A stretch of 64,000 bases of DNA from Paenibacillus elgii NBRC 100335 (GCF_004000865.1 NZ_BIMB01000003.1:207816-271815); one strand, 5' to 3'; counted from the first letter of the stretch, positions 12,001 to 23,556 are shown. Notes: generated by a model from the letters alone, not told the origin. Program-made: numbers and translations.

Positions 12001-13374
12001 TTGCCAATGGCCCGACATGCGGGTCACCGTAGATTCGTCGAACAGATCGCTGTTGTACTCGATCTCGAGCTCCATCCCCTCGCCGCGGGGCGTGATCTGG
12101 AAGGTAAGATCGAATTTGGAGGTCCCGCAGTCCACCGGGATTTGCCGTATGGTCAGGTCGGCCAGCTCCAGCGGAGGCATCGGCGCGTTTTGGAAAAAGA
12201 AGGCTACTTGAAAGAACGGATTATGGCTCATATGCCGTTCCGGCTGCAGCTCCTCAACCAATTTTTCAAACGGCACGTCTTGATGCTCAAAAGCTTCCAG
12301 CGCCGTCGTGCGAACCTGATTCAGCAATTCGTTGAAGGAAAGCTCGGGCGAAAGTTCGGCACGCATCACCAGCGTATTCATAAATACGCCGATCAGGCCT
12401 TCCATTTCCGAATATTTCCGGTTTGCGACGGGGCAGCCGATCCGGATGGTGCTTTGATTGGAATAGCGGTACAGCAGCGCATGCAGACCGGCCAGCAGGA
12501 GCATAAACAAAGTGGCGTTTCCTCCCCGGGCGGTATCCTCCAGCTTTTGCTGGAGGCCGGTTGGCAGCATCATGCGGTATTTGGCGCCCCGGTACCGTTG
12601 GAACGGCGGCCGGCGGCGGTCGGTGGGAAGCGCAATGGAAGTATTGTCGCGACCCAGCTTGTTTTTCCAGTAAGCCAGCTGCCCCTGCAGCTCGCCTGCT
12701 TCATACTTGTGGCGCTGCCAATGAGCATAATCCGCATACTGGATGGGCAGTTCGGGTAACGGCGATTCATTCCCCTGTTTCAACGCGTCATAGAGAGCGG
12801 CCAGTTCCTTCACGAATACGCCGAGCGACCATCCGTCCGAGACCATATGGTGCATAACCACGACGAAGAGATGCTCTTCCGGGGCCATTCGCACGACCAG
12901 TCCCCGAAGCAAAGGCGCTTCCCCCAGGTGAAACGGACGGCTGGCCTCCTCCTGTACGATCCTCTCGGCTTCCTTGGACTTTTCAGGCTCCGGCAGTGCG
13001 CTGAAATCGATAAACGACAGCCGGAATTCCCCCGTGGATACGAGACGCTGAACCGCTTGGCCTTCTTCTTCGATAAAGGCGGTTCGAAGCACTTCATGAC
13101 GGCGGACAATCTCGCTCAAGCTGCGCTCCAGCGCTCGAAGGTCCAACGTACCGGTTAAATGCAGCACTCCCGGAACGTTATAGAACGGATTGTCCGGATC
13201 AAGCAGCCACATGAACCACAGCCGCTGCTGAGCCAAGGAGAGACCCGTCTCGCCTTCCGTATGATCACGGCGCGGAATGGTGGTCGTCCCCTTTTTCTTA
13301 CTGCCGATGCGCTCCAGCACCCGATTCAGCTGCGCTTGCGACAATGCTTTCATCTTCTGTGAGGAATCGTTCAC
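6070..13374 (-). CDS. Two-module NRPS with heterocyclization and oxidase: C-A(Ser-like)-PCP-Cy-A(Cys)-PCP-Ox
   Basis: I place the start at GTG 13374, because a strong purine-rich site (AAGGGGGGGAG) lies just upstream; the frame stays open to 13425 but that part overlaps the preceding gene. The protein has 2434 residues. Module 1 has a C domain (HHMVSDGW near 12845), an A domain and a PCP ([14 protein letters not shown] near 10250). Its code reads about DVWHYTLVEK, closest to Ser codes but imperfect. Module 2 starts with a heterocyclization domain: the usual HHxxxDG is replaced by DLLIGDAQS (DxxxxDxxS) near 9625. Its A domain reads DLFNMSLIWK, a Cys code, and a PCP follows (GVTSMD near 7005). 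The C-terminus (about 6870-6110) is a SagB/nitroreductase-type FMN oxidase. Together these should turn Cys into a thiazoline and then a thiazole. The protein ends in an acidic tail that could pair with the TubC docking domain of the next subunit. Confidence 0.95.
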   Translation of the reverse strand: MNDSSQKMKALSQAQLNRVLERIGSKKKGTTTIPRRDHTEGETGLSLAQQRLWFMWLLDPDNPFYNVPGVLHLTGTLDLRALERSLSEIVRRHEVLRTAFIEEEGQAVQRLVSTGEFRLSFIDFSALPEPEKSKEAERIVQEEASRPFHLGEAPLLRGLVVRMAPEEHLFVVVMHHMVSDGWSLGVFVKELAALYDALKQGNESPLPELPIQYADYAHWQRHKYEAGELQGQLAYWKNKLGRDNTSIALPTDRRRPPFQRYRGAKYRMMLPTGLQQKLEDTARGGNATLFMLLLAGLHALLYRYSNQSTIRIGCPVANRKYSEMEGLIGVFMNTLVMRAELSPELSFNELLNQVRTTALEAFEHQDVPFEKLVEELQPERHMSHNPFFQVAFFFQNAPMPPLELADLTIRQIPVDCGTSKFDLTFQITPRGEGMELEIEYNSDLFDESTVTRMSGHWQTLLTAIAWNADLPISELPLLSEEELTHFRTWNATSSDYDGPWLLHELFEAQVRRTPDAVALEFEGKRLTYLELEQRSNQLAHHLRGRGIGPERTVGLLLDRSIELVIGILGTLKAGGAYVPIGPDYPPDRIRFMMEDSQVPILLTQSHLLTGLPETGVPVVALDTEWKDKISQESVLPPESGVRPEHLAYVIYTSGSTGKPKGVMNEHRGICNRMHWMLETFRLESDDRVIQKTPYTFDVSIWELFWPLITGARLMIARPGGHADSAYLVDFIAKHGITVAHFVPSMLRIFLQERDLSRCASLKQVYCTGEALAPDIAQDGMERLGVRLINLYGPTEAAVEASWWECSKGESEVPIGRPIANMQMYVLDAQGHRVPVGVTGELYIGGVGVARGYWNREELTKERFLPDPYTDTPGARLYRTGDLARFRADGALEFLGRTDYQVKVRGFRIELGEIEAVLGQHESVRDAVLIAQPDASGSSRLIAYWVREPGATVSVADLREHIRQALPVYMIPSLFIELERIPLLSNGKTDRGSLPSPDAVQWDKDKPRTAPRTALERTLVRIWSELLGTEEIGIEDSFFELGGHSLLAIRLVAQIREVLKVECALRQLITAPTIAELSACLDTTAAAESCSGSPEPSGGDAWQPVVPYAEHLYEPFPLNEVQQAYWIGRSADFELGNVGAHLYIEIDASALSILRLNQALNVLIRRHPMMRAIVRTDGMQQIVREVPPYEVNCRDLRHLLPEEADRELLEIRSELSHRHAPADRYPLFDISATLLANERLRLHFSVDLLIGDAQSWYVLLQELNQLMRDPQATLPPLGLTFRDYVLAERQVLESEAYTRSKAYWAARVPELPPAPELPLARSAGSLQAPRFRRLAAFLSPEDWRRLCGYGGRFAVTPSAILLGAFSEVLAAWSKKPRFTINLTLFNRLPLHPDVNRIVGDFTTLTLLEVNYSGQAAFGTRVKTIQQQLWEDLEHRSYSGIQVLRDYARANLDSSSAAMPVVFTSTLTKTDGLDASVMRGLGEVVYGVSQTPQVYLDHQVYEDAGMLRFHWDVAEDMFPPEMIDDMFAAYCSLLRRLTDEAEAWSEPVGPLAPASQLERIGSVNATETELPRGLLHEPFFEQASLHPEDAAVLAPGMTLTYGELARLADSLADWLIGRGAVPNRPVAVVMEKGWEQAAAVLGILRAHAPYLPIDPGLPAERIRLLLESGEVRFAITQSKVDTTVQWPDGVERYCVDGPKPHADEAPKSEAMTAASEDDLAYIIYTSGSTGMPKGVAITHGSARNTLEDLRSRLRIGAQDRVLALSSLSFDLSVFDLAGLLQAGGTVVYPSVGGLKDPAHWLERMHECQVTVWNSVPALLGLLVDYAAATSRRLPDCLRLIMLSGDWIPVGLPERIRAIAAPGVEIVSLGGATEASIWSVLYPIGTVDPAWRSIPYGRPMANQRLYVLDEKLEHRPVWVPGHLYIGGVGLAREYWRDADKTASSFLRHPATGERLYRTGDLARYLPSGDLEFLGREDAQVKIRGYRIELGEIEQALRGHEAVKEAFVAVKRGPSGDAAVVGYVLLHSSELHKIDGQHLRTFLSGKLPDYMVPAAVFILEQWPMTANGKLDVKALPSPEMSGQTSGTEARGENVTDRERIMAIVKASLQLDDLAEDTNLLAIGVTSMDVVRMANALEKAFGLRMKFDEFYRRPTVGDVTQSYVARMHNHAADASKLPRPAAERTPMESFAASYEVIVDPEERERFKQRRHWLRSEPYAPAIDLTACPSEETAAEFVALEPCRYYAQEPMPFGRLAGLLQALRHDDSHGKGVRQHPSFGELYAVQTYLYVHGERIEGLDEGVYYYDPSKNRLLLLSPEARFSKDIHVPFVYQPVFEQAAFSVFLIADLDAIGPMYGDQAERLCTLEAGYMGQLLMSEAAAAGLGLHPVGTIDFASIRGVFKLKDRHVLVHSLLGGVPEVRTSRLEEDGNENDWEEGVLE

Positions 13375-13390
13375 GGTTCTCCCCCCCTTG

Positions 13391-16300
13391 TCATGCTTCT
13401 TCTGCCAATGCAATTTCTTCCACAAACTCGCTTCCTAATTCCTGAACTAGCAGTTCCACAACGCGTTCGGACAACAAAGCAATCGTAGAAGCGGTGAACA
13501 GTTCAACCAAACGTACTTCTATCATAAAGGCCGCGCGGACCCGGCCCACAAATTGCGTCGCGAGCAGCGAATTGCCTCCAAGCTCAAAAAAGTTGTCATG
13601 CACGCCGACCTGCCCGATCCCCAAAACCTCGCAAGCCATATCGACCAGCATTGCTTCGATCGGATTGCGTGGTTCCACATACGCGGTTTCGATAGCGGGC
13701 CGGTCGGTATCCGGCGCAGGAAGTGCCCTGCGGTCGAGCTTCCCGTTCGCGGTAAGCGGTAGCCGGTCCAGGATGACGAAAGCCGACGGCACCATATGAG
13801 CAGGCAGCCTCTCCGACGTATAGGAGCGCAGCTGAGGCGCAAGCTTTCTGGCCAACGTGCCGAAGGATGGGTCGTTCGCATACGAATTCAGCGGTTTATC
13901 CTCCAGCGTCGGTTCAGGAAGAATCGCCCGTCTACCCTTGCCATCCTTCCCCTGACGGCGCAAGGCCGCTTGAAACGTGTGAAGGCCGTCCGCTGCGCCG
14001 CTCCAGCCAACTTGAATGGAGTAAGGCAGCTCCTGCTCCCAAGCCCAAAGCAGTCCGGGATCGACAGCTTCTTCTATCCGGAGAAGGTCATGAGGCGCTA
14101 TTTCCGCTTTGGTCCGCTTCTCCGCTCCTCGCTTCATCTGTTCCCAAATGGCGAGCTCGCCGGTCAATCTCCGGTTCGGTATCCCCTTAACGATCACACG
14201 TTCGGGTTCCTCACGTTCCAGCATGCTCCGAAGCGAAGCGAGGGAAAGGCCGTCTTTCCGCCAATCGAGCACAAGCGGTTCGGGTTCGATCGGCTCTGCG
14301 GAACCGGACTCGGATGCATCTGCAATGTGCAACAGTACATCATAACGGTAACGCGTCAATTCGTTCTCATAGTGTCCGCGTTTCAGGCGAACCTCCACCT
14401 GTCCAATTTGCGGTATCCGGCGTTTGAGCGCGTAAAACAGCTCCGGTTCGGCGAGCAGCTCGTTTTCTTCCCGAACGGCACGTTGGGCGGCAGCATGAAT
14501 GCCGGATAGCTCCGCGTCCTCCGACGCCCGGAAAAATTGTACCGAGGTATGAAAAATCTCCAGCAGAGCGGCATTCCTGATATCGCCGATAAACACGGTT
14601 CCACCCGGTTTTACCCGCCTTATGGCTTGCTCCAGCATATGGATAAAATACGAGATACTCGGCAAGTACTGCATCATGGAGTTGATGACTACCGCATCAT
14701 AGAAGCGGTCTTCCAATCCGGACAAGTCGTCTGCAGGCCGATGGAGCAATTCCACCTTCGCCTCCGCCAACCCTGCGGCTGCCAATTGGCTCCGCACATA
14801 GTTCAAGGCTACGTCGGACAGGTCCAAAGCCGTATAGCGCGTACAATCCGGAGCGAGCCGGAACAAAAGCATCCCGGTTCCGCAGCCGATTTCCAGTATC
14901 TCTTTGGCATTCAACTGGGCGATTTGCTCTACGGTATGTTCGACCCAATCGTGCATTTCGTGATCGGGGATCGGCTGACCCGTATAACTGCTGCTCCAGC
15001 CTGTCGTATTCAAGGTCGGATCACCCTGGTGTTCACCTTGGCTATAGGTCGTGTCGAACACAGCCTGCCACTGGGACACCTGCTCCTGACCCGCCACGCT
15101 TTCGGGCAAATCGACTTCGACCCGTTCGGGCTTCGCAACGACATACGCCACCAGTCTGCGATCCTCCGGGGCCGGTTCCCATACTTGCAGCACGCAATCC
15201 TGAACGGCCGTGTGCTGCCTCAGCACAGCTTCAATCTCGCCAGGCTCGATCCGGAAGCCGCGAATTTTAACCTGTTCGTCCGCTCGCCCGACATATTCAA
15301 GCAAGCCTCCCGGCAGCATGCGTCCCCAATCGCCAGACCGGTACAATCGTTCTCCTTCGCCTGGACGGAACGGATTCGGAACGAACCGGGCAGCCGTCAG
15401 CTCAGGACGATTCAGATAGCCTTGGGCTAAACCCGCACCGCCGATGCAGATTTCCCCGACGGCGCCGGGCGGCACCGGCCGCAGACCGGCATCAAGAATG
15501 TAGATCTCCAGATCGGGGATCGGCACTCCGACCGAAGCCGGGTGAAGCATCGCCTCCTCGATGGAACGGATTGGGGAATACGTCACATGCACCGTCGTCT
15601 CCGTAATGCCGTACATATTGACCAGTTGCGGAGCGTCCAATCCGTATCTTTCCACCCAAGGCGCAAGCAGCCCGGGATCAAGCGCCTCGCCGCCGAAAAT
15701 CACATACCGCAGTGAAAGAGGAACGGGATCGGAGCACTGACCGTCCGCATAGATCAGCAGACGGAAAGCCGAAGGCGTCTGATTCAACACCGTCACCTTT
15801 TGGTCGCGCAGCAGGTTCAGGAACAACTCGGGAGAACGGCTAACGGAGTAAGGAACGACAACCAGCTTTCCGCCGTGGAGCAGCGCTCCCCACAGCTCCC
15901 ATACGGAGAAATCGAAGGCATACGAATGAAACAGGGTCCATACGTCCTTCTCTCCAAACCGATACCAATCCGCCGTTGCTTGAAACAACCGGACTACGTT
16001 AAAATGCGTAATCAGTGCTCCCTTGGGCTTTCCGGTAGAACCCGAGGTATAGAGGACATAAGCGGTATCCTGCGGCTGCACCTTGATGTCCAGAGGCTTT
16101 CCATCCTCGTACCGGGGTTCCGGCCCGGCATCGATGCACAGAACCTGCACTCCCTCCAAGCGTAACGCGCGCTCCCTCGTCGCCTCCTGCGCGATCACCA
16201 CCGCAGCGGAAGAATCGCTGAGAATAAAGTTCAGCTGCTCTTCCGGATATACCGGATCTAACGCGATATATCCCGCCCCTGCCTTCAAGACGCCGAGAAT

Positions 16301-19300
16301 GGCAATGACCATCTCAAACGAGCGTTCGGTGCAAATGCCGACCAATGCTCCTTGTCCGACGCCCTGAGCGACAACCCTGCGCGCCGTGTCATTGGCCCTT
16401 GCTTCCAACTGCCCGTAAGTCAGCTGCCGGTCTCCGCAAACGACAGCCACATTGTCGGGACGACATTGCGCCTGTTTCTCGAAAAGGTGATGCAAGCAAG
16501 CTTGCGGCGCAAACTCAACGCGCCTCCGGATCGCTTCCGCTGCAAGCTCCCGCTCTTCGGCTTCCGTAAGGAGCGGCAAATCCTTCACCGCACACGCCGG
16601 ATCATCGACCAGCTTGCGCAGCAACGTTCCGAAGCTTTGAATAAAACGTTCGATGGTCGCAGCTTCGAACAGCTCCGTATCGAACTCGCATTCGATCAAC
16701 AGCCCCTTGGGGGTCTCCAGCAGATCGAAAATCAAATCCAACTCCGACGTCCCGTTGTCGATCTGTGCCACCGGAGCGATGAAACCGGCCTCCAGCGAGG
16801 ACCCGATTTTTAACGAGGCCGCCCGGCCGGAGAAGGTATGCATCACGACCGCAATGTCATATAAAGGGTTGCGGTTGCCATGACGGCTCGGATTGACCGC
16901 TTCGACGATTTTTTCAAAAGGGCATTCGCTATGAGCAAAAGCGCTCATCACCGTGTTTCCGACCGTATGAATGAACGAGAGCGCGCTCGCATCGGCCTGA
17001 ACCTTCGTACGTAAAGGCAGATGATTCGTAAAATCGCCCATCATCTGCTCAAGCTCCTCCGTCGTCCTGCCGGAAACGGTAGTGCCGATAATCAGGTCCT
17101 CGCGACCGGTCCAGCGGTACAGCAGAGCTTTCATGGCCGCCACCAGCGTCACGAAAGGAGTGACGTTCTGATTGCGGCTCAGCGTATTCACCGCTTCCAT
17201 CAATTCCGTCGGCAAGTAAGCGTGTATCCGCCGGCCAAGATGCTTCGTAAAGGCTTGTCTTTGCCGGTCGGCCGGGAAGCAGGGATGGAACAACGCCCCT
17301 TCCAATTGCTCCTTCCAATAGTTTAGCTGCGGAGCTAAATAAGAGTCGTTCAATCGCGTCCGCTGCCACTCGGCGTAATCGATATATTGAATGTGCTGCC
17401 CGGAAAGCGGAGAAGCTTCCCCCTTCTCGAAAGCAGCGTACAATAAATCCAACTCGCGCATAAAAACACCGACCAAGGACCAGCCGTCCGCCACAATATG
17501 GTGGAGCAGGAGTAGCAAGATGTGATCCTCGTCGCCAAGCTTAATAAGGAGAGCCCGCATAAGCGGATCTTGGCTCAAGTCCAGCGGCCGTCTGGCCTCC
17601 TCCAAGGCAATGCGGTTCGCTTCAATCTCCCGCGATTCCGGGGCGAGATGGCGGAGATCAACGACCGGCAGCGGCATAGGCTCGGAGACAAGCACCCGTT
17701 GACGAGGTTCCCCTTCGATCGCATCGATACGTATCCGAAGAATCTCGTGTCGGTTCAGAAGCTCCTGAAGGCTTCGATGCAGTACGTCCTGCTTCAGAGG
17801 TCCGTTCAAGCGCAATCCGGTGGGCAAATTGTAGGCCGGCGTTGACGGGTCCATCTGCTGAAGCAGCCAAAGCTGTCGTTGCGGGATGGACAGCGCATAC
17901 GATTCTTCTCCCCTGGAGAGCTGCAAAATCGGCGCCTGCTCCCCTGACGAACCCGCGCTCTCTGAAAGATCGAGTACCTGCAGGCAAGCGGCAGCGATGC
18001 TCGACAAGGTCGCCTCTCCCATTAAAGAAATCATCGGCACAGTCAACCGAAGATCCCTCTGCAATCGGTTCCGCAGCTGTATGGCCATCAGCGAGTCGAA
18101 CCCCAGCGTCCCTACGGCTTGTTCGCCTTCCAGAGACGATTCGGAGAGCATAAGCATGGAAGCCAGCTGCTTCCGAAGATAGGCGTTCAAAACCTCCGCC
18201 TGCTCCGGTCCCCCCCTCAAGATTCGTCCAAGCTCGTCGGTGCCCTCTTGCAAAGCATGGTCATCGCGACTTGTATCCGTCATTGGCGGATAGTCTGAAA
18301 TTTCCGTCGCTTCCGGTCCCGTCTTCATTTCGCCTACATACCTGTTCCTTGCCTGAAAGGCCGCTACCGATGGACTCCAATACCGCTCTTGGTCAAACGC
18401 ATAGGTCGGAATCGCTATCCTTCTTCCCGTCTTGTGCGATTCTTGCGCGCTCTCGGCGGTCCAATTCAAGGAAATTCCATAACAATACAGCTCTCCCATT
18501 GTCTCCAAAAGGGTTCTTCTATCGTCCTTTCCTTTCCTCAAGGAGGGAAGACAAACGGCATCAGGCAAAGACTGGGATGCTAAATACGTGAGCGTTGCTG
18601 TCGGACCGATTTCGACGAACACTTCGCAGCCCAGCTCGCCGAGGGCTTGGACACCCGCTGCAAACTGTACCGGCTGCCGAAGATGATCGCGCCAATACCC
18701 GGCATCCGGCTTTTCCCCGGACGGCCAAGCGGTCCCGGTCAAATTCCGGATCAGCGGAAGCTGAGGCGCTCCATAGGCGTACCTTGCCGCAGCAGCCTCG
18801 AACGGCTCCAGCACGGCATCCATTTTCGCCGAATGAAATGCGTGCGACACCCGCAAAAAGCGGCAGTCCACTCCCTCGGCCTTCAGGCTCTCGAACAACC
18901 GGTCAAGGGCTTCCGGATCGCCGGCGACCACCGTATTCCCGGAGCCGTTAACGGCTGCGACCGATAGCCGGTCCGAATACGGCTCCAGCAGGGCCTCAAC
19001 CCGCGCTAATGGCAGCATCACGGCTGCCATACGGCCGGGTTCCGTGAGCGACTGCATCAGCTGCCCGCGTTCGGCAACCAACCGCAAGCCGTCGAGCCAG
19101 TCCAGCACTCCGGCGGCACAGGCAGCGGCAAATTCTCCCACGCTATGGCCGCACACAGCCGCAGGCCCGATCCCCCAAGCGCGATAAAGCTCGGTCAAGG
19201 CGTATTGAAACGCAAAGAGAAGCGGTTGGACATAAGAAGTGTCTTCCATCCAATTGTCCGCACCCTCCTCCTGAAGAATCGCCGCCTTAAGCGAGCGTCC

Positions 19301-22300
19301 TTTAAACGCAGGAAAGGTTTGAAGCGCACTGTCGCAAGCATCCATCGTCTGCCGGAATACCGGCTGCGTCTCATATAATTGCCGCCCCATTCCGGGGTAG
19401 ACCTCCCCCTGCCCGGCAAAAAGGAACGCAAGCTTAGGGCTTTTTAAAGTCCGTTTCAAGGCGGACACTTCTTCCGTTCCTTGGCCGATGAGCCGCAGTT
19501 GCTCCGACATTTCCTCGGGGGTTGCCCCTACTGTGGCGGTACGGTACGGCAATTGGGCTCGCGCCGTATTCGCCGTGCAGCAGAAATCGGCAAGCGAGAC
19601 GGACGGCTTTTCCGCCAAGAATTTCCCGTAACGTCCGGCCAAAGCCCGCAGCGACCGCTCGCTGCCTGCCGACAAAGTCAACAGTCGCAGCGGGGAAACA
19701 GAAGGCTCCGCGACCGGATTGTCCGCAATCGGCGGCCCTTCTTCCACAATCACATGCACATTGGTTCCGCTAAAGCCGAACGAACTGACCCCTGCGATCC
19801 TTCGAGAAGAAGGTCCGGTCGGCCAGGGTGTGCTTTGCGTGGGAATGGCAATGGGAAGCGAGCTCCAATCGATGTAAGGGTTAGGCTGATGAAAATGAAG
19901 ATGCTTGGGTATGCACCGGTTTTGCAGAGAGAGGATCGTTTTCACCAAACCGGCAATGCCGGCCGCAGCTTCCAAGTGACCTATATTCGTCTTCACGGAG
20001 CCGACCAGAAGGGCATGATCCGAGCCGCGTCCTTCGCCTAGCGCGTCCGCAAGCGCATGAATTTCAATCGGATCGCCGAGCACGGTTCCTGTCCCATGCG
20101 CTTCCACGTACTGAATCTCCTGCGGCTTCACGCCCGCGCTGCCGATCGCCTCGCGGATGACCGCAGTCTGGGAAGCCTTGCTCGGCGCGGTGAGTCCGTT
20201 CGTGCGTCCGTCCTGATTGGCAGCCGACCCGCGAATAACCGCCAGAATAGGGTCTTTCGCCGCCTGGGCGTCGGATAACCGCTTGAGTACGACAACGGCG
20301 CAGCCTTCCCCGCGCACATAGCCGTCGGCCGTACCGTCGAAGGTATGGCATCTTCCGGTTGGCGACAGCATTCTTGCCTTGGAAAGACCGATGTTCACCT
20401 CGGGCGACAGCGTAAGGTTTACACCGCCTGCCAGAGCCATCTTGCATTCCCCGATACGGATGCTTTGACAAGCAAGATGTACGGCCATAAGCGAAGAGGA
20501 GCAGGCCGTATCTACCGCCATGGCAGGCCCTTGCAGCCCCAAGCAGTAAGAGAGCCGTCCGGCTGCCGTACTGAGCGCTCCGCCGGATGCCGTATATGGG
20601 CCGAGCCGTTCGATATCCATCCACTGCATACGTTGATAGTCGCTTTGACTAAGGCCCATAAATACTCCTGCGGGCTGGCCAGCCAGCCGGTCGGGAGCAT
20701 GACCGCTGCGTTCCAGCGCCTCCCAGCTCAACTCCAGCAGCAACCGCTGCTGCGGGTCCAGCTCCATCGCTTCCGGACGGGAGATATTGAACAGCTTGGC
20801 GTCGAAAGCATCGATATCGGCAAGGAAGCCGCCATGCTTGCTGTACGTTTTCCCCGGCGCATCAGGCTCCGCGTCATAGTAGTCTTCCACCCGCCATCGC
20901 TCGGGAGGCACCTCGGTAATGCAATCCTCCCCGCTCTGCAGTACTTGCCAGAAAGCTTCGGGGTCGGGCGCTCCCGGAAAACGACATGCGAGTCCGATAA
21001 TCGCAATGGGCTCTGCGCTATGGTTTCGTTGGATGCGGGCCCCCGTATCTGTCCCGGCGTCTGTCAGATGCTTCGCCAAGGCGCGGATGTTCGGCTGCTC
21101 GAACAACAAGGTTGGCGGCAGTTTTCGTCCGACATGCAGCTCAATCTCCCCGGTCAGAAGGATGGCTTCCTTCGAACCAAGCCCCAGAGACGAGAAAGGC
21201 GTTAGAGGATCAATCTCCGCAGGAGGCAGTCCCAGACGGGAAGCTACCTGTTCACGGACCCAATGCTCCAATGCCTCTTCTTGCCAAGAACTCGCAAACC
21301 GCTGCCCCGCCGGAATTCGCGAAGCCTCTTGTTCAGGGGCGACCCCGGCCTTCCAGCTTCCAATCACATCCAACTGGCCGCTTTCATAAGCTTGTTTGCT
21401 TGCGTTTCGCTGGATTTTTCCGCTGCTCGTTTTGGGAATGCTGCCGGGACGGATCAGCGTCAAGCATTCGAGTGAAACGCCGTGAACGTCCGAGATCGCC
21501 TGGCGAATTTCATGGGCGACGGCTTCCATGTCGAGCTTGGCCTTGCGCGCCGCAAGCTTCACTTCGTAGACAAGACCGACCCCTTCCGTTCCTCGAGTCC
21601 TCACGGCAAACGCCGCCCCGGCCCCGTTGCGCAAAATCGGACAGCTTCTCTCCGCCGTAAGCTCAATGTCCTGCGGATAATGATTTTGCCCGTCAACAAT
21701 GATCAAGTCCTTCCGTCGGCCGGCAAAATACAAATCTCCGTCCCGCAGAAATCCCAGATCGCCTGTGCGCAGAAAAGGTCCTTCTTTCGTATCGCTGGTA
21801 TAGGCGCGGAATGCCGTTTCCGTCTCTTCCGGCCGGTTCCAGTAGCCTGCGCAAACGGACCCGCCGGCTGCCCATATTTCGCCAACCTGATTGTCAGCGC
21901 ATACTTGCAGCGTTTCCGGGTCCACGATAAGAACTCTCATATCCCATCCCGCTTTTCCGCAGGAAGGAAAGGCCGTGCCGGGTTCTCCGTCGGTGCAATC
22001 CACGATCCAGTTCGAGGACAGCTCAGCCGAAGCTCCCATGATATAAGTAGGCCCGTTTCGCAAAGCGGACGAGACTTGAAGAGTCGTTTCGGCCATGCCG
22101 TAGCCGGGCGCCAACGCCTGCCGGCGAAACCCGCATGCAGCGAACATGGAAGCAAATTCCTCCAATGTTTCTTGACGGACCGGCTCCGCCGAAACCACTA
22201 TCGCTTCCCAACTGCTCAGATCCAGCTGGGAGATCTGCTCCGGGGTCACCTTTCGTACGCATAAATCCAAAGCAAAGTTCGGTCCCCCGCCGTGGGTTAC

Positions 22301-23077
22301 CTTCCAGCGTGTGATCGCCTCCAGCCAGCGAACCGGCTGCTGTACGAAAGAGACCGGGTCCATTAAAAACCCGCGATGTCCGTTGTATACGGGCAGCATG
22401 ATCCCTTCGATCAAGCCCCAATCGTGAAAAGGCGGCAGCCAAATCAGCGAAACGGAGTCCGCCCGATACCGCAAGGATTCTACCATCAGACGGCATTGCG
22501 CCAACAAATTGCCGTGCGTAACCATTACCCCTTTGGGCAATGAAGTGGACCCTGATGTATATTGAAGGTAAGCCACCGCCTCTTGAGCGGAGTCGTATGT
22601 AGTATACGCCGTGGCTTGATCCGAAGAAATCTGATCGACGGCAAGCCAACGCATCGTCGATAGCTCGGGCAGCTGCTCTCTACAGCTCTCAAGCTGCTTC
22701 ATCAGTCCGGATTGCGTCAGGGCAATAACGGGCTCCGCGTCTCGGATCATCGAGCTGATCCGATGGCTTCCCCCGCCCGCTGCCCGCTGGCGAAGGCGGG
22801 GAGGATAAGCAGGGACAGCGATGACGCCGGCATACAAGCAACCAAACAATGCCGTTATATAGTCGATCCCCGGATGAAACAAAAGAATCGCCCGCTGCCC
22901 GGGCGCAACCTCGGTTTGCAGAGCGCTTGCTATCGCTCTCGCCCGAAGATCCAGCTGAGCATACGTAAGCGAATCGCCGGGCAGCTCTCCGTCCTGCAGG
23001 AACGTATGAATCGCTTGATCCGGCATGTCGGCGACACGTCGGCGAAGAATGTCCAGAAACGAAGATTCCTTGAGCAC
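13391..23077 (-). CDS. Loading and first-extension megasynthase: FAAL-ACP-KS-AT-ACP-C-A(Thr)-nMT-PCP
   Basis: I choose GTG 23077, preceded by GAGGTGA at 5-nt spacing; the longer open frame to 23296 would overlap the neighbouring gene. The protein has 3228 residues. Domains in order: fatty acyl-AMP ligase ([14 protein letters not shown] near 22550); carrier protein (LGLGSKEA near 21170); ketosynthase (VDTACSSS near 20500, [22 protein letters not shown]); acyltransferase ([22 protein letters not shown] near 19140, HAFHS, which favours malonyl-CoA); carrier protein (LGFDSLMA near 18095); condensation (HHIVADGW near 17500); adenylation with code DFWNIGMVHK, a clear Thr code; an N-methyltransferase between A8 and A9 ([10 protein letters not shown] near 14905); and a carrier protein ([10 protein letters not shown] near 13585). 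No KR, DH or ER is present, so the one malonate unit should stay as a beta-ketone unless reduced in trans. It activates a free fatty acid, extends it once and joins N-methyl-Thr. Confidence 0.95.
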   Translation of the reverse strand: MLKESSFLDILRRRVADMPDQAIHTFLQDGELPGDSLTYAQLDLRARAIASALQTEVAPGQRAILLFHPGIDYITALFGCLYAGVIAVPAYPPRLRQRAAGGGSHRISSMIRDAEPVIALTQSGLMKQLESCREQLPELSTMRWLAVDQISSDQATAYTTYDSAQEAVAYLQYTSGSTSLPKGVMVTHGNLLAQCRLMVESLRYRADSVSLIWLPPFHDWGLIEGIMLPVYNGHRGFLMDPVSFVQQPVRWLEAITRWKVTHGGGPNFALDLCVRKVTPEQISQLDLSSWEAIVVSAEPVRQETLEEFASMFAACGFRRQALAPGYGMAETTLQVSSALRNGPTYIMGASAELSSNWIVDCTDGEPGTAFPSCGKAGWDMRVLIVDPETLQVCADNQVGEIWAAGGSVCAGYWNRPEETETAFRAYTSDTKEGPFLRTGDLGFLRDGDLYFAGRRKDLIIVDGQNHYPQDIELTAERSCPILRNGAGAAFAVRTRGTEGVGLVYEVKLAARKAKLDMEAVAHEIRQAISDVHGVSLECLTLIRPGSIPKTSSGKIQRNASKQAYESGQLDVIGSWKAGVAPEQEASRIPAGQRFASSWQEEALEHWVREQVASRLGLPPAEIDPLTPFSSLGLGSKEAILLTGEIELHVGRKLPPTLLFEQPNIRALAKHLTDAGTDTGARIQRNHSAEPIAIIGLACRFPGAPDPEAFWQVLQSGEDCITEVPPERWRVEDYYDAEPDAPGKTYSKHGGFLADIDAFDAKLFNISRPEAMELDPQQRLLLELSWEALERSGHAPDRLAGQPAGVFMGLSQSDYQRMQWMDIERLGPYTASGGALSTAAGRLSYCLGLQGPAMAVDTACSSSLMAVHLACQSIRIGECKMALAGGVNLTLSPEVNIGLSKARMLSPTGRCHTFDGTADGYVRGEGCAVVVLKRLSDAQAAKDPILAVIRGSAANQDGRTNGLTAPSKASQTAVIREAIGSAGVKPQEIQYVEAHGTGTVLGDPIEIHALADALGEGRGSDHALLVGSVKTNIGHLEAAAGIAGLVKTILSLQNRCIPKHLHFHQPNPYIDWSSLPIAIPTQSTPWPTGPSSRRIAGVSSFGFSGTNVHVIVEEGPPIADNPVAEPSVSPLRLLTLSAGSERSLRALAGRYGKFLAEKPSVSLADFCCTANTARAQLPYRTATVGATPEEMSEQLRLIGQGTEEVSALKRTLKSPKLAFLFAGQGEVYPGMGRQLYETQPVFRQTMDACDSALQTFPAFKGRSLKAAILQEEGADNWMEDTSYVQPLLFAFQYALTELYRAWGIGPAAVCGHSVGEFAAACAAGVLDWLDGLRLVAERGQLMQSLTEPGRMAAVMLPLARVEALLEPYSDRLSVAAVNGSGNTVVAGDPEALDRLFESLKAEGVDCRFLRVSHAFHSAKMDAVLEPFEAAAARYAYGAPQLPLIRNLTGTAWPSGEKPDAGYWRDHLRQPVQFAAGVQALGELGCEVFVEIGPTATLTYLASQSLPDAVCLPSLRKGKDDRRTLLETMGELYCYGISLNWTAESAQESHKTGRRIAIPTYAFDQERYWSPSVAAFQARNRYVGEMKTGPEATEISDYPPMTDTSRDDHALQEGTDELGRILRGGPEQAEVLNAYLRKQLASMLMLSESSLEGEQAVGTLGFDSLMAIQLRNRLQRDLRLTVPMISLMGEATLSSIAAACLQVLDLSESAGSSGEQAPILQLSRGEESYALSIPQRQLWLLQQMDPSTPAYNLPTGLRLNGPLKQDVLHRSLQELLNRHEILRIRIDAIEGEPRQRVLVSEPMPLPVVDLRHLAPESREIEANRIALEEARRPLDLSQDPLMRALLIKLGDEDHILLLLLHHIVADGWSLVGVFMRELDLLYAAFEKGEASPLSGQHIQYIDYAEWQRTRLNDSYLAPQLNYWKEQLEGALFHPCFPADRQRQAFTKHLGRRIHAYLPTELMEAVNTLSRNQNVTPFVTLVAAMKALLYRWTGREDLIIGTTVSGRTTEELEQMMGDFTNHLPLRTKVQADASALSFIHTVGNTVMSAFAHSECPFEKIVEAVNPSRHGNRNPLYDIAVVMHTFSGRAASLKIGSSLEAGFIAPVAQIDNGTSELDLIFDLLETPKGLLIECEFDTELFEAATIERFIQSFGTLLRKLVDDPACAVKDLPLLTEAEERELAAEAIRRRVEFAPQACLHHLFEKQAQCRPDNVAVVCGDRQLTYGQLEARANDTARRVVAQGVGQGALVGICTERSFEMVIAILGVLKAGAGYIALDPVYPEEQLNFILSDSSAAVVIAQEATRERALRLEGVQVLCIDAGPEPRYEDGKPLDIKVQPQDTAYVLYTSGSTGKPKGALITHFNVVRLFQATADWYRFGEKDVWTLFHSYAFDFSVWELWGALLHGGKLVVVPYSVSRSPELFLNLLRDQKVTVLNQTPSAFRLLIYADGQCSDPVPLSLRYVIFGGEALDPGLLAPWVERYGLDAPQLVNMYGITETTVHVTYSPIRSIEEAMLHPASVGVPIPDLEIYILDAGLRPVPPGAVGEICIGGAGLAQGYLNRPELTAARFVPNPFRPGEGERLYRSGDWGRMLPGGLLEYVGRADEQVKIRGFRIEPGEIEAVLRQHTAVQDCVLQVWEPAPEDRRLVAYVVAKPERVEVDLPESVAGQEQVSQWQAVFDTTYSQGEHQGDPTLNTTGWSSSYTGQPIPDHEMHDWVEHTVEQIAQLNAKEILEIGCGTGMLLFRLAPDCTRYTALDLSDVALNYVRSQLAAAGLAEAKVELLHRPADDLSGLEDRFYDAVVINSMMQYLPSISYFIHMLEQAIRRVKPGGTVFIGDIRNAALLEIFHTSVQFFRASEDAELSGIHAAAQRAVREENELLAEPELFYALKRRIPQIGQVEVRLKRGHYENELTRYRYDVLLHIADASESGSAEPIEPEPLVLDWRKDGLSLASLRSMLEREEPERVIVKGIPNRRLTGELAIWEQMKRGAEKRTKAEIAPHDLLRIEEAVDPGLLWAWEQELPYSIQVGWSGAADGLHTFQAALRRQGKDGKGRRAILPEPTLEDKPLNSYANDPSFGTLARKLAPQLRSYTSERLPAHMVPSAFVILDRLPLTANGKLDRRALPAPDTDRPAIETAYVEPRNPIEAMLVDMACEVLGIGQVGVHDNFFELGGNSLLATQFVGRVRAAFMIEVRLVELFTASTIALLSERVVELLVQELGSEFVEEIALAEEA

Positions 23078-23116
23078 TGTCGTCACCTCGAAGATAAGTA
23101 TCCTGAAGAATAAGGG

Positions 23117-23150
23117 ATTGCCACCGCTGAATAGATTCACCGGTGGCAGC
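23117..23150 (-). repeat. Inverted repeat between accessory gene and first megasynthase gene
   Basis: GCCACCG at 23120-23126 pairs with CGGTGGC at 23141-23147, with a 14-nt loop and partial pairing beyond. No T-run follows on the minus strand, so it is not a clear terminator. It sits between the stop of the 114-residue gene and the start of the megasynthase, where it could slow read-through or protect mRNA. The role is inference. Confidence 0.5.
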
Positions 23151-23157
23151 AATCGGG

Positions 23158-23502
23158 TTAAATCGCTAGATTGAATTCGAAGCGTTTCGTAATCCGGCTC
23201 TTCCATACTTTCATCGCCGACGAATAATCGTTCAAAATACGGATGCCTTCCTCCTGGCCGAAATACTCGATTACAATTTCGGGGGTATGCATCCACAGAT
23301 CCATGTCGCCGAGCGACTCCATCGGAATGGTCAGCGACAGCACGTCATCTCCGCCCACGAAGGTGCGGTAAAGCGTCAGTCGGTGCCCTAAGCCTTTGGC
23401 ATGATTATGGTGTGCCACCAAAATTTTGGTGAAATTTTCTTCAAACTGCGATGTTTTGCTCGGGATAATATAGAAATCCAAGTGATATAAAAATTGTTCC
23501 AT
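23158..23502 (-). CDS. Unrecognised 114-residue protein, single copy of a repeated domain
   Basis: The start is ATG 23502 with AAAGGAG 11 nt upstream. The protein is soluble, with no signal peptide or membrane segment. I do not recognise the family. It aligns by eye to both halves of the product of the gene just upstream in the operon (23557-24336): all share a beta-like N-terminal strand, an H-N-H/Q-G-GL patch, a PM-x-GDMD-x-W segment and an F/L-G-EE segment before a final helix. The size and pattern would suit a dimeric alpha/beta-barrel type of small domain, but that is a guess. It is the second gene of the PKS/NRPS operon, 80 nt ahead of the FAAL megasynthase, so a role in tailoring, protein pairing or self-protection of that pathway is likely but not shown. 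Confidence 0.85.
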   Translation of the reverse strand: MEQFLYHLDFYIIPSKTSQFEENFTKILVAHHNHAKGLGHRLTLYRTFVGGDDVLSLTIPMESLGDMDLWMHTPEIVIEYFGQEEGIRILNDYSSAMKVWKSRITKRFEFNLAI

Positions 23503-23556
23503 GAGTGGACAGCTCCTTTATAAGGGATCAAATTGGTCTTGCTTTCGGAAAATGAG

